In this document: positions 48,029 to 57,012 of the stretch, piece after piece
How positions within the stretch are numbered: the stretch's first letter is position 1
Layout of the letters: every line of letters begins with the position of its first letter
DNA from: Desulfobulbus sp.
Lineage (GTDB): Bacteria; Desulfobacterota; Desulfobulbia; Desulfobulbales; Desulfobulbaceae
NCBI GenBank assembly: GCA_031280615.1
Contig: JAITGO010000023.1
Location: 1 to 64,000, forward strand
DNA length: 64,000 nucleotides
Direction: 5' to 3'
Position numbers and translations under genes: made by a program
The notes under the pieces: model-generated
What the model was told of the DNA's origin: nothing
Database searches by the model: none
What the model saw: only the letters and a program-made list of their open reading frames with translations

Positions 48029-48640
48029 CTAGCGCCGGGGGCCGACCCGCGGCAGCATCTGGAAGACCAGGGAGTTGTCGACGCCGGCGATGCCGACCGG
48101 CTCCATGGCGATGGGGATCAAGCGGGTACCGACCTTGAGGTTGATCGTTTCTAGGGCATCGAGATCGACCGCGTACTCGCGGCCGCCGAGGCTGCCGAGC
48201 AGGGAGGGCAGCGCATCCTGGGTATTGCCCGGGTTCTGGGCGGTTTCCTTGAATTGGGGCGTGACGAACAGCTTGCGCTTGACCGGATCGAACCGGGTCT
48301 GTAAGTCACAGGCCACCGGCAGGCGGACTTCGCCGACCCGGAGCTGCAGATCCTGGCCGGCAAGATTGGTGGTCACGACCAGGTTTTTGCCGGAAAGCGT
48401 GCCGCGCACCGAGATGACGTTGTTGCGGATGGAGAGCCGGTCCACCGATTCGACGGTGATGTCGCCCTGCAGTTGCCGGCTCTGCGAGGGGATGTCTAGG
48501 GGCAGGGCCTTTTGCAGCGAGGCCAGCACGGTTTCCGCCGGCAGGGTCAGGACGATGTTTCTCTGGCCATCGGCGGCGGCGGAGAAGGGACACAGCAGCA
48601 GGCCGCACAGCAGCCAGAAGGAGCGCAGACGATTTCTCAT
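48029..48640 (-). CDS. Exported protein of unknown function
   Basis: From the ATG at 48640 the 203-residue product has a signal peptide (MRNRLRSFWLLCGLLLCPFS, cleavage near AAA-DGQ). The mature domain is beta-rich and repetitive (LPAETVLASLQKALPLDIP, GDITVESVDRLSIRNNVISV, GTLSGKNLVVTTNLAGQDLQ, LRVGEVRLPVACDL), reminiscent of lipid-binding DUF-type folds of outer-membrane biogenesis. Two upstream in-frame starts (48649, 48658) exist; none has a clear ribosome site. Function not assigned. Confidence 0.65.
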   Translation of the reverse strand: MRNRLRSFWLLCGLLLCPFSAAADGQRNIVLTLPAETVLASLQKALPLDIPSQSRQLQGDITVESVDRLSIRNNVISVRGTLSGKNLVVTTNLAGQDLQLRVGEVRLPVACDLQTRFDPVKRKLFVTPQFKETAQNPGNTQDALPSLLGSLGGREYAVDLDALETINLKVGTRLIPIAMEPVGIAGVDNSLVFQMLPRVGPRR

Positions 48641-48886
48641 GTTCAACATGTCGGCCAATCAATAGGAAAAGCGGTAAGTCCATGGCTTGCGCCGCCGCCG
48701 GGTTGATGATGGCCACGGCGGCAACAGAGACTCGGACAGGGGTCCGAAGCCGGCGTGGCGATGTCGGGCCGGGTCGGAGGGCAAGGAACCGGCACAGGAG
48801 AAAACAGACAAAAATGCTCGATTTTCGTTCCCCTGTCAAGCTGACGGGCAGAAAAAAGGCCGGTTGCTCTTGGTCGCGACCAAGCC

Positions 48887-50257
48887 ATGGCCGGTAATAA
48901 CGGACCGGTGCCGCGCCTTGCGGTCGATCGGGAATGTTGCCTCAGCGATGCGGCCCCGGAGTTGCTGGCGGCCATCCGGGCCGAACTGACCATCGACAAT
49001 CCCCAATACCAGGCCGCCAAACAATTCGGCCGCTGGATCGGCAAGAAGCTCAAGCCGCGGCTTTTTTTCTTTCGTGAAGAAGACGGCCAGCTCTTTTTCC
49101 CACGTGGCTTCGGCAACCAGGCGGTGCGACTCTGCCGCCGGATCACCGGACTGACGCCGATCATCGACGACCGCCGCCGCCTGCTCCCCGCAATCGATCT
49201 CTCGTTTCAGGGCAGCCTGCGTCCCTACCAGGAAGAAGCGGTGGCGGCAATGCTGGCACATTCCTTCGGGGTGCTCGAGGCGGGCACCGGTTCGGGCAAG
49301 ACCGTCATGGCTCTGGCGGCGATTGCCCGGCGGCAACAGCCGACCTTGATCGTGGTCCACTCCAAGGAGTTGATGCGCCAGTGGCAGCAGCGAATTGCCC
49401 AATTCCTCGGCCTGGAGGCCGGCCTGGCCGGCGACGGCATCCTCGATATCCGGCCGGTGACCGTGGCCATCGTCAACACCGTCAAGAAGCATCTGGACAC
49501 CCTGCCGGACCGATTCGGCCAGCTGGTGGTCGACGAATGCCATCGGGTGCCGGCCACGCTGTTCACCGACGTGGTTTCGGCCTTCGACTGCACCTATATG
49601 CTGGGCCTATCCGCCACCGCCTTCCGCCGAGAGGACGGCATGACCCGGCTGATCCACATCTCGATGGGCGACCGGGTCCATGCGGTCGACAACCGGATGC
49701 TGGCGGCCAGCGGCGCGGTGATCCGGCCGGTTCTGCAGCAGCGGCCGACCGCTTTCAGCTACGGCTACCAGGGCGAATACGCCAAGCTGATCAAGGCGCT
49801 GGCCGCCAATCTGCCACGCAACCGCCTGATTACGGACGATATTCTCGCCTTGCTGCGGCAAGATCATCAAGGCACCATCCTGGTGGTGTCGGACCGGGTG
49901 GCCCATTGTCGGATTTTGGCCGAGTTGCTGGCCGGACAAGGCGTGTCCGCCCCTGTCCTTACCGGCCAGTCGCCGCCCGAGGAACGGATGGGAATTGTCG
50001 CCGATGTTCAGGCGGGACGTGTGATTGTGCTGATTGCCACCGTGCAGTTGATCGGGGAGGGGTTCGATTGTCCGGGCCTGTCCACCTTGGTCCTGGCCAC
50101 GCCGATCAAGTTCGAGGGCCGACTGTTGCAGGTGGTGGGGCGGATCATGCGGCCGGCCGAAGGCAAAGAGGCCCGGGTGATCGACTATGTCGACGAGGCC
50201 GTCCCGGTCCTGCGGCGTTCGGCCGCCGCCAGAAGGGCGGTGTTCGCGGAGTGGTGA
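48887..50257 (+). CDS. Superfamily 2 DEAD/DEAH-type helicase
   Basis: The 456-residue protein has Q/Ia-like SLRPYQEEAVAAML, Walker A VLEAGTGSGKTVMALA near residue 130, motif II DECH (LVVDECHRVPA), motif III (LGLSATAFRR) and the C-terminal helicase half with motif V (LIGEGFDCPGLSTLVL) and VI (LLQVVGRIMRP). The layout resembles XPB/RAD25-like or phage-type helicases. Residues 1-115 form an N-terminal domain of unknown role. Substrate and pathway are not evident from its neighbours. Confidence 0.88.
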   Translation: MAGNNGPVPRLAVDRECCLSDAAPELLAAIRAELTIDNPQYQAAKQFGRWIGKKLKPRLFFFREEDGQLFFPRGFGNQAVRLCRRITGLTPIIDDRRRLLPAIDLSFQGSLRPYQEEAVAAMLAHSFGVLEAGTGSGKTVMALAAIARRQQPTLIVVHSKELMRQWQQRIAQFLGLEAGLAGDGILDIRPVTVAIVNTVKKHLDTLPDRFGQLVVDECHRVPATLFTDVVSAFDCTYMLGLSATAFRREDGMTRLIHISMGDRVHAVDNRMLAASGAVIRPVLQQRPTAFSYGYQGEYAKLIKALAANLPRNRLITDDILALLRQDHQGTILVVSDRVAHCRILAELLAGQGVSAPVLTGQSPPEERMGIVADVQAGRVIVLIATVQLIGEGFDCPGLSTLVLATPIKFEGRLLQVVGRIMRPAEGKEARVIDYVDEAVPVLRRSAAARRAVFAEW

Positions 50258-50333
50258 AGGGAAGGTGCTGCTGCCCGGGGCCGCGGCTTGCTGTTCGACG
50301 CCACGCGCTGCCGCAATGCCCGGCATGAAGGCA

Positions 50334-51065
50334 TCACTTCACAGGGGGCGGCGGGCCTCCTCGCAGCATTCGCACTTCCGGATCGTCTGCCGGGACCTCC
50401 ACCTTGATTTTCCGGCCCGTGTTGGTGCCCAGATAAGGCTTCATGGCCGCGACCATGTAAGGGATAATCAACCGCAGGTCGTCGCTCTGGCCGGTGCTGA
50501 CCACGCTGGTCGTCCACACCTGCGTCATTTTCCTTTCCTTGATGTAGGCTTGCACGTCGTAGGCATCCAGGAATAAAAAACGGGTGTACACCGTGTCGGT
50601 CCCGATGTGCGTGGTCGATCCGGTGATGCCGTAGGTCGGGGTGTAGACGGTGGTGCCTGAGTAGGTGGCCACACCTCTGTAGGAGGATATGGTGCCAAAG
50701 GTGTTCGCCGAGGACACACCCGTCTGGCCCCAGGTGGGGATCGAATAGGCGTACTGGTATGTTTGCGGGTCGCCGATCGCGTACGCCAGGAAAATGGCCA
50801 CCTCGGCATCCTGAAAGGTAGCCACCTTCACAAACCCTTTTTCGGCCAGAATTTTTTCGACATAGGCCGCGAATTCCTGAAACTGGAGGTCGCCGGCCTC
50901 GATCCCCTTGCCGCCGGGCAAGAGGACATAGCGCTTTTTCGTGCCTGCGTCCGTCTGGGCAAGGGAATCGACGTCCGAGGCGAATCGCGATTGCATGGCG
51001 GCGCAACCTGCCAGTAGGGCGACGCCTACAAGCAGTACAGCCAGTAGGATATTGTTGATGCGCAT
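50334..51065 (-). CDS. DUF4136-like lipoprotein
   Basis: The 243-residue product has a lipoprotein signal (MRINNILLAVLLVGVALLAG, then CAAM; lipobox LAGC). The mature domain (FQEFAAYVEKILAEKGFVKV, DAEVAIFLAYAIGDPQTYQ) continues with a Ser/Thr/Tyr-rich stretch (about residues 105-155). This suits DUF4136-type outer-membrane lipoproteins. Function unknown; a single gene with no clear operon partner. Confidence 0.75.
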   Translation of the reverse strand: MRINNILLAVLLVGVALLAGCAAMQSRFASDVDSLAQTDAGTKKRYVLLPGGKGIEAGDLQFQEFAAYVEKILAEKGFVKVATFQDAEVAIFLAYAIGDPQTYQYAYSIPTWGQTGVSSANTFGTISSYRGVATYSGTTVYTPTYGITGSTTHIGTDTVYTRFLFLDAYDVQAYIKERKMTQVWTTSVVSTGQSDDLRLIIPYMVAAMKPYLGTNTGRKIKVEVPADDPEVRMLRGGPPPPVK

Positions 51066-51143
51066 GCGTCCTCCTCGGATACGCGTTCATTAGCAAAGGC
51101 GCCAGCGCTCAACATTGTCCTGTTCCGTCCAGCAGCTTGCGCA

Positions 51144-51464
51144 TCACGTGTAAAACACCGCCAGCCAAATGGTGACGTCGCCGGGATCTGTCCACGACAC
51201 CCTGTGCCGGCAACGGGCCGGGATGTTGAGGTAATCGCCTGCGGACATGGTGCAGTGGGAGCCGTCAGCAAATTCGATCGCCGCCTTACCCGCCACCACC
51301 ATCACCCATTCATGCTCATCCTGATCGTACCACCCTTGCTCGGGTGAGGCTTGCCCTTTGGAGACGATACGCTCAATGCGCACCCCGGGGACGCGGAGAA
51401 TATCTTCGAAGGTTTCGATTTCAAGCGTGTCCGGCAACGCGTCGCGTATGTTTTTTGGTTTCAT
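51144..51464 (-). CDS. Small cupin-domain protein
   Basis: The 106-residue protein is one beta-barrel: the first cupin motif with metal ligands (WYDQDEHEWVMVVAGKAAIE, H and E) and the second (GDYLNIPARCRHRVSWTDPG). It probably binds a metal and small ligand. ATG 51464 is the start closest to the family; one at 51491 is possible. It stands near the DUF4136 gene, with no functional link visible. Confidence 0.85.
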   Translation of the reverse strand: MKPKNIRDALPDTLEIETFEDILRVPGVRIERIVSKGQASPEQGWYDQDEHEWVMVVAGKAAIEFADGSHCTMSAGDYLNIPARCRHRVSWTDPGDVTIWLAVFYT

Positions 51465-51526
51465 GGCGTAACGGTACGTGGCGAATGGCATGGACCGGCG
51501 GCAAGCGGTCGGGCTGCGCGCCTTGA

Positions 51527-52525
51527 TTAAGCGATATGCAGTATTGAGGTTTTCATTGCCCCGTCGATCATTTCATTCTTCCGCCATGAGCTTTCATCAT
51601 TCATGGTGATCCACCTGCGTTCTTCCGCCCTGTAAAACCAATTTTTATCTTGCTGGAAAAATACCTGCATATTCGATGATTCCAGAATATTCAGGATCTC
51701 ATTGCTATGTGCTCTGATCTCGCTGAAGTCGGTAGTGGCCTTTTGCCCCATCTCACTGTAGAGGTTGCTCAGGTTGAGCAACATTTGATGGATTTCCTTG
51801 TCCATGAATTGTGCGTTCAGTCCCAATTTTTGCGCTTCGTTGAGCAGGATCGGGTAACCATGGCTGGGATATTTCGAATTTAATGTTTCCGAGATGTCGT
51901 TGGATTTTTTTTCGTCTTTCATGTGATAAGACAGTATCTCCTTGCAGAGCATAATCGATAGAGATTCCGCCCTGTCGACCGCACCAATGACCAGTGGATG
52001 AACATATTCGAACAAATATTGATACGGATTCTTGTTTTCTTTGTTCTCCTTGCTCCAAAGTTTAATAACTCTGTTCAGTTCATCTAAGCTAACGGATACC
52101 CTGTCGTTATCTCTGTCAATAGGTGATAAGTCATGGGTTATCGAGGTGTCGACAGCCGAAAGATGAGCCATGGGCCCCATTTGGATTTCATCGGCTCCCA
52201 GCGCTATCATGGTGGCTGCCGAAGAGCATTCCAATGGAACAAGCGCAGTTAATTTTCGACAATACTGCCGTAAAAGGCTGACGAAACGCAGCGATGCTTT
52301 TCCGTTTCCTCCATCTGACTTGACAAAAAGGTAAATTTCTTCGTGATTTCCTATTTTTCCCAATATTTCATATAATACTATGACGTCACTCGCGCAAATA
52401 CTCCCACGAGGGTTGTTCCAATAGCAAATAACCGGAGCATTGAATATCTCTTCCAGTTTTTTTATGATCGATTGCGTCTCGTTGAATAAAATAGGCGGTT
52501 CCTTTATTTTTATTTCGTCCGACAT
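51527..52525 (-). CDS. ClpP/SppA-fold serine protease homologue (serine dehydrogenase proteinase family)
   Basis: The 332-residue protein has the ClpP/crotonase fold as in the SDH proteinase family: EIYLFVKSDGGNGKASLRFV (oxyanion loop), the probable nucleophile in VPLECSSAATMIALGADEIQ, and GPMAHLSAVDTSITHDL. A helical C-terminal region of about 150 residues follows, ending polar. GGAG lies 6 nt before ATG 52525. No signal peptide or membrane helix is seen. The gene is distinctly more AT-rich than its neighbours, which suggests transfer. Possible role: membrane-associated protease or stress protein. Confidence 0.75.
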   Translation of the reverse strand: MSDEIKIKEPPILFNETQSIIKKLEEIFNAPVICYWNNPRGSICASDVIVLYEILGKIGNHEEIYLFVKSDGGNGKASLRFVSLLRQYCRKLTALVPLECSSAATMIALGADEIQMGPMAHLSAVDTSITHDLSPIDRDNDRVSVSLDELNRVIKLWSKENKENKNPYQYLFEYVHPLVIGAVDRAESLSIMLCKEILSYHMKDEKKSNDISETLNSKYPSHGYPILLNEAQKLGLNAQFMDKEIHQMLLNLSNLYSEMGQKATTDFSEIRAHSNEILNILESSNMQVFFQQDKNWFYRAEERRWITMNDESSWRKNEMIDGAMKTSILHIA

Positions 52526-52940
52526 TTCGTCTCCAATCCTTGGTTTGTGCAATATTTTCTTGTTAATAACCGCAGTCCATCTTCGTTTGGAATTGGCGGT
52601 TGGCCGATTCTGTCAATGCTCCGGTGCGTGAAGAAAAGGTTGCCTGGAATCACCGGGGATACGGAAGTGAATCCGTGCCTGTTTCGATGTAGTCGAGTAG
52701 CCGTTCGGGCCACCTGGAGCGCGGGCCGTTCGCCGGCTCTCGGCGAGGTTCCCTTGGTATTCTCCCTGTGTCGACCAAAGAATCCCGTCTTCCTTCCCTG
52801 GTTGGCAACATGGATCAATGATACGGCAAAGGCGGATCCGATACCAGCGTTGGCGAATTTTTTTCACGGATAGCGTCCGGCGCAGACCGCCTTGTGGGGT
52901 TGCGGGCAGGGCTTGGGAACTTCTGGCAAAGTGCCTGTGG
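52526..52940. other. 415-nt gap without a convincing gene
   Basis: Short overlapping frames exist on both strands, but none has a clear ribosome site or recognisable domain. The promoter of the protease-like gene must lie here. No repeat or terminator with a T-tract was noticed. Confidence 0.4.
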
Positions 52941-54440
52941 CTAGGCTGCGGTCGGGTGCAGCAGGCGCATCCAAGGTACGCCGATGACCAGGAAAAACGC
53001 GAGATACAGCATGCCGAAAAGAAAACCCAAAATCCAGAATGCCTTGGGCGAAATATAGCCGGCACCGTACCAGATGGGGCTGGGACCCGCCCCGTAAGGC
53101 GTGAGAATGCCCATCAGCCCCAGGCTCATGGCCAACAGGAGGGCCGTCTGGTGTGCGTCCACGCCGGGGATGCCGTTAGCCGTGGTCACGAACAGGCCGA
53201 GCAGGGCGGTGACATGGGCGGTGACGCTGGCGAAAAGATAATGGGAAAGAAAAAAGATGACCAGCAGGATCAAGGTGATTTTCTCCGGTGAATAGCCTCG
53301 GACGAAGCTGGCACTGCCGTGGGCGAACCAGGCCAGAAAGCCAACGTGATTCAGGCCTTCGGCCAAAGTGACGAGGGTGCCGAACCAGATCAATACGTTC
53401 CAGGCCGATTTGTTGCCCAAAATGTCGTCCCAGCTGACCACGCCAAGCAGCGGCATGAGCATGAAGACAATGAGCGCCGTTTCGGTACCGTCGGCAAGGT
53501 GCGATCCCCAAATCCACAGGACAAGGGCAAAAAACGCCAGGGCGAGCATGATGCATTCCCGCCGCGACATGGCGCCCATCTTCTCCAGTTCCTTCCGCGC
53601 CCAGACGGGAGCATCCGGCGCTTTTTTCAATCCCGGAGGATACAGGAAATAGGTGAGCAGGGGCACGAGCAGCAACAGGGGGATGCCCACGGGTGCCATG
53701 GTCAGGAACCAGTCGGTCCAGGTGAACGCGATGCCGTTGCTGTTCAAAATGCCGCCGGCCAGGATGTTGGGGGCCAGGCCGGTATAAAAGAGAGAACTGG
53801 TCACGCAGGTGGATGCCAGCGCGACCCAGACAAGATAGGCGCCGAGCTTGCGCGGCTCCTTGTCTGGGAAGGAACCGAACATGGCCGGGATATTGCGGAT
53901 GATCGGGAAAAGCGTGCCGCCGCTGCGGGCGGTGTTCGAGGGCATGAATGGCGCCAGCGCACAGTCGGACAAGGCCACGGCGTAACCGAGGCCGAGGCTG
54001 TTTTTCCCGAGATATTTCACCAGAATGAGGGCTATGCGTTTGCCAAGCCCTGTTTTTTCGTAGCCCATGGCAAACATGAACGCCACGAAGATGAGCCAGA
54101 CCGTGCTGTCGGAAAAGCCGGAAAGGCCCCAGGTCAGGGCCTCTTTCACGGAAATGCCGCCGTCGTGGCCGGGTATGGCTCCCACCCGCAGGAAGGCGGC
54201 TGCGACCACGCCGATGAAACTGACCAGGGCGGCTGGCAACGGTTCCAGGATAAGACCGACAACCACGCCGATGAAAATCGAAAAATACAGCCACGCCTCC
54301 GGATGGAGCCCCGGAGGGACGCCGACCGCGAAAAGCGCCCGCCCCCCCGGCATGGGAGAAGCACCCAAAAGAGTGGGCAGCAGATACATGGCAATCACAG
54401 CGAGAATGGCGATGATTCCTTTCAGGCTTCGAGAATTCAT
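52941..54440 (-). CDS. DASS/SLC13-family anion transporter
   Basis: The 499-residue protein has about twelve transmembrane helices and both DASS substrate motifs: PFMPSNTARSGGTLFPI and LMGILTPYGAGPSPIWYGAG. It resembles the CitT/TtdT branch, which exchanges or takes up di- or tricarboxylates such as citrate, tartrate, malate or succinate. The ATG at 54440 is preceded by GAGG. It stands alone, so the substrate cannot be fixed. Upstream lies a palindrome at 54482-54504 that may control it. Confidence 0.88.
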   Translation of the reverse strand: MNSRSLKGIIAILAVIAMYLLPTLLGASPMPGGRALFAVGVPPGLHPEAWLYFSIFIGVVVGLILEPLPAALVSFIGVVAAAFLRVGAIPGHDGGISVKEALTWGLSGFSDSTVWLIFVAFMFAMGYEKTGLGKRIALILVKYLGKNSLGLGYAVALSDCALAPFMPSNTARSGGTLFPIIRNIPAMFGSFPDKEPRKLGAYLVWVALASTCVTSSLFYTGLAPNILAGGILNSNGIAFTWTDWFLTMAPVGIPLLLLVPLLTYFLYPPGLKKAPDAPVWARKELEKMGAMSRRECIMLALAFFALVLWIWGSHLADGTETALIVFMLMPLLGVVSWDDILGNKSAWNVLIWFGTLVTLAEGLNHVGFLAWFAHGSASFVRGYSPEKITLILLVIFFLSHYLFASVTAHVTALLGLFVTTANGIPGVDAHQTALLLAMSLGLMGILTPYGAGPSPIWYGAGYISPKAFWILGFLFGMLYLAFFLVIGVPWMRLLHPTAA

Positions 54441-55013
54441 GGGCAACCTCATTGGCGAAATTGGGGGAAGGGTTGTTGGGCTTCGAAACGTTCACCGTTT
54501 CGAAAGCGTTGTTGACCGGCATGGCGCCCTTGCGATGCAAAAAAAAACGAATCGCCGAGATCGAGGCCACGGGACACGAGAGTGGTACAACTGTTGTCAA
54601 CATAAGCATGAAATGGGAGCGATGGTCCCAAAAGGCCGCCATTTTGAGAGAATCCGGCAGGGGCGTGTAGATAATTTTGCGTAAACAACATTCTGGTGAA
54701 AAATTCGACATCCGGCACCGAGAGATGCTTGCCGTTTCCTGCCGGCCGGATCGATGGCGGCGCGCTCCTCGAGCAGGCGTTTTCCAAGCCATGACGGAGC
54801 CGTAGGCGTTTTTTCTTGATCCCACTGGCCGGGCCCCGCGTCAATCTCCTTGTCTTCTTGTCCTTCTTCCGTTATATAAACTCTCTTTTTCGTTTGAGGG
54901 CCGGTCCGTTTTTTCCTCTAGATATCCTGCCGGTTCCTATCCGCCATCAGTTGCCTTCCGGTTGTCCGGGACAATCATCGTGCATCACAGACGCCCCTTG
55001 GGGCAGGAGCAGT
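54441..55013. other. 573-nt divergent intergenic region between the DASS transporter and typA
   Basis: No gene is recognised. The region has a palindrome at 54482-54504, an A8 run near 54540, and a TTGACA-like hexamer on the minus strand at about 54594-54599. Promoters for both flanking genes are expected here. Confidence 0.4.
54482..54504. promoter_or_regulatory. Palindrome upstream of the DASS transporter gene
   Basis: TTCGAAACG (54482-54490) and CGTTTCGAA (54496-54504) are perfect 9-bp arms around TTCAC. There is no T-tract. Lying 42 nt upstream of the transporter's ATG, it looks like a regulator's operator. Confidence 0.5.
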
Positions 55014-56813
55014 ATGGAGCAGAAGTTTATTCGCAATGTCGCCATCATCGCCCATGTCGATCATGGCAAGACCACCCTGGTCGATCAGTTGTTTCGCCAA
55101 AGCGGCATGTTCCGCGACAACCAGCAGGTGGCGGAGCGGCTGATGGACTCCATGGACCTCGAACGCGAACGCGGCATCACCATTGCCTCGAAGAACGGGT
55201 CCTATCTGTATGGCGACTACCAAATCAACATCATCGACACGCCGGGCCATGCCGATTTCGGCGGCCAAGTGGAACGGGTGCTGCGCATGGCCGACGGGGC
55301 GGTGCTGCTGGTCGATGCCCAGGAGGGACCGATGCCCCAGACCTTTTTCGTGGTGAAAAAGGCCTTGGCCGCGGCCCTGCCGATCCTGGTGGTGGTCAAC
55401 AAGATCGATAAACCGGCCGCTCGCTGCGACTGGGCGGTGGACCAGGTTTTCGGCCTGCTGGACCGTCTCGACGCTCCGGATCATATCCTCGATTTCCCGG
55501 TGGTCTACGCCTCGGCCAAGGCCGGGTACGCCCTGGCCGAACCGGATACGCCGGTGACCCCCGAAACCGGCATGCAGGCAGTGTCCGAGATGATTGTCAA
55601 GCACGTGCCGCCGCCGTCGGGCAGTGCCGAGGCACCCCTGCAGCTCCAGATCAACACCATCGATTATTCCCCCTATCTCGGCCGGTTGGGTATCGGCAAG
55701 CTGGTCAACGGCCGACTCGATCTGCGCACTCCGCTGGCCGTGGCCCGGCGCGACGGCTCGATCACCTCGGTGCGGATCAACAAGATTTTCGGTTTCAGCG
55801 GCAGCCAGAAGGTGCCGGTGGACAGCGCCTCGGTGGGCGATATCGTGGCCGTGGCCGGCATGGAAGACGTGACCGTGGGCGTCACCTTCACCGATCCCGC
55901 CGATCCCCGGCCCCTGCCGTTGATCGAGATCGACCCGCCGACCATCTCCATGAACTTTATCCCCAACGATTCGCCCTTTGCCGGCCAGGACGGCAAATAT
56001 GTAACCTCGCGCCATCTCGAGGAACGGCTCGCCCGCGAAACCCTCTCCGATGTGGCCCTGCAGGTCGAGCCGCTGACCGAGGGCATCGGCTACCGGGTTT
56101 CCGGCCGGGGCGAACTCCATCTTTCCATTCTCATCGAGAAAATGCGCCGGGAAGACTACGAGTTCCAGGTGACCCGGCCGCAAGTGATCATGCGCGAGGT
56201 CGATGGCAAGCTGCTCGAGCCCTACGAAGAGCTGTCGGTGGACGTGGACGAGCAGTTTCAGGGGGTGGTGATCGAAAAGTTGGGGAAATTGAAGGGTGTG
56301 CTGCTCGACATGCGGGTGGAGAAGGAGATGACCCGGATGAAGTTCAAGGTGCCGACGCGGGGACTGTTGGGCTACCGTTCGGTGTTCATGACCGATACCC
56401 GGGGCATGGGGGTGATGAACTATATCTTCGCCGAATGGGGGCCCCATGCCGGCGAGATCCAGAATCGGGTCAACGGGGTGATGATCGTCAAGGAGCCGTG
56501 CGCCACCGTGGCCTATGCCCTGTTCAACCTGCAGGAGCGCGGCAAGCTTTTCCTCGGCCCCGGTGTCGACGTTTATCCCGGCATGATCATCGGCGAGCAC
56601 TGCCGGCCTGCCGACCTGATCGTCAATCCGGCCAAGGGCAAGAAATTGACCAACGTCCGCGCCTCGGGCTCCGACGACGCGGTCATTCTTACCCCGCCGG
56701 TTGACATGAGTCTGGAGGATTGCATATCCTATATCAATGACGACGAGCTGGTGGAAATCACGCCCAAGGCCATCCGGTTGCGCAAGAAAAAGGACGCCAA
56801 GATTCGAGGGTAG
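55014..56813 (+). CDS. typA: Ribosome-associated GTPase TypA/BipA
   Basis: The 599-residue protein has G1 ([17 protein letters not shown]), G2 ([11 protein letters not shown]), G3 ([11 protein letters not shown]) and G4 (NKIDKPAAR), then domain II, the EF-G III/V-like domains ([20 protein letters not shown]) and the TypA-specific C-terminal domain ([20 protein letters not shown]). It assists ribosome assembly and stress translation. AGGAG precedes ATG 55014. It heads a likely operon: the Sec-type small gene begins 24 nt after its stop. Confidence 0.97.
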   Translation: MEQKFIRNVAIIAHVDHGKTTLVDQLFRQSGMFRDNQQVAERLMDSMDLERERGITIASKNGSYLYGDYQINIIDTPGHADFGGQVERVLRMADGAVLLVDAQEGPMPQTFFVVKKALAAALPILVVVNKIDKPAARCDWAVDQVFGLLDRLDAPDHILDFPVVYASAKAGYALAEPDTPVTPETGMQAVSEMIVKHVPPPSGSAEAPLQLQINTIDYSPYLGRLGIGKLVNGRLDLRTPLAVARRDGSITSVRINKIFGFSGSQKVPVDSASVGDIVAVAGMEDVTVGVTFTDPADPRPLPLIEIDPPTISMNFIPNDSPFAGQDGKYVTSRHLEERLARETLSDVALQVEPLTEGIGYRVSGRGELHLSILIEKMRREDYEFQVTRPQVIMREVDGKLLEPYEELSVDVDEQFQGVVIEKLGKLKGVLLDMRVEKEMTRMKFKVPTRGLLGYRSVFMTDTRGMGVMNYIFAEWGPHAGEIQNRVNGVMIVKEPCATVAYALFNLQERGKLFLGPGVDVYPGMIIGEHCRPADLIVNPAKGKKLTNVRASGSDDAVILTPPVDMSLEDCISYINDDELVEITPKAIRLRKKKDAKIRG

Positions 56814-56837
56814 CGCTTTTCCCGGCAAGGAGGTACC

Positions 56838-56999
56838 ATGGAAGAGTTGCTTATGGTCGGGGCGGCCGCCCTGGCCGGAATCGCCGCTTTTGTTGTTTTG
56901 CGAAAACGCGTGGACGGCGACTGTCCTCCCTGACTGCTGCTGTATGGCTCCGTAGGTACGGGGCTGGCCGTGTACGCGATCCTCAAGATGCTGTTCTGA
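56838..56999 (+). CDS. Probable 53-residue membrane selenoprotein with a CPPU motif (in-frame TGA at 56931)
   Basis: After a strong ribosome site AAGGAGG (56827-56833) the frame encodes a membrane helix (LMVGAAALAGIAAFVVL), a loop RKRVDGDCPP, then TGA, then in the same frame a second helix (LLLYGSVGTGLAVYAILKML) and TGA at 56997-56999. Reading the first TGA as selenocysteine (residue 32) gives a C-P-P-U redox motif between two helices. Twenty nt after that TGA is a 4-nt loop AGGU on a 7-bp stem (56947-56953 with 56958-56964), in the range of bacterial SECIS elements. Codons beyond the TGA keep GC-rich third positions (18 of 21). It lies between typA and the proline-rich protein gene. Alternative: a 31-residue protein ending at 56933. 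Confidence 0.6.
56945..56966 (+). promoter_or_regulatory. Candidate bacterial SECIS stem-loop
   Basis: GCTCCGT (56947-56953) pairs with ACGGGGC (56958-56964), one pair being U-G. The loop is AGGU with G in the second position. The loop starts 20 nt after the in-frame TGA, similar to the spacing in E. coli fdhF. Confidence 0.5.
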
Positions 57000-57012
57000 C
57001 TGGTGCGCAACA

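Noticed and set aside
54975-56828. A 617-codon minus-strand frame opposite typA
   Set aside because: It is a shadow of typA; the coding evidence (GTPase motifs, ribosome site) is on the plus strand.
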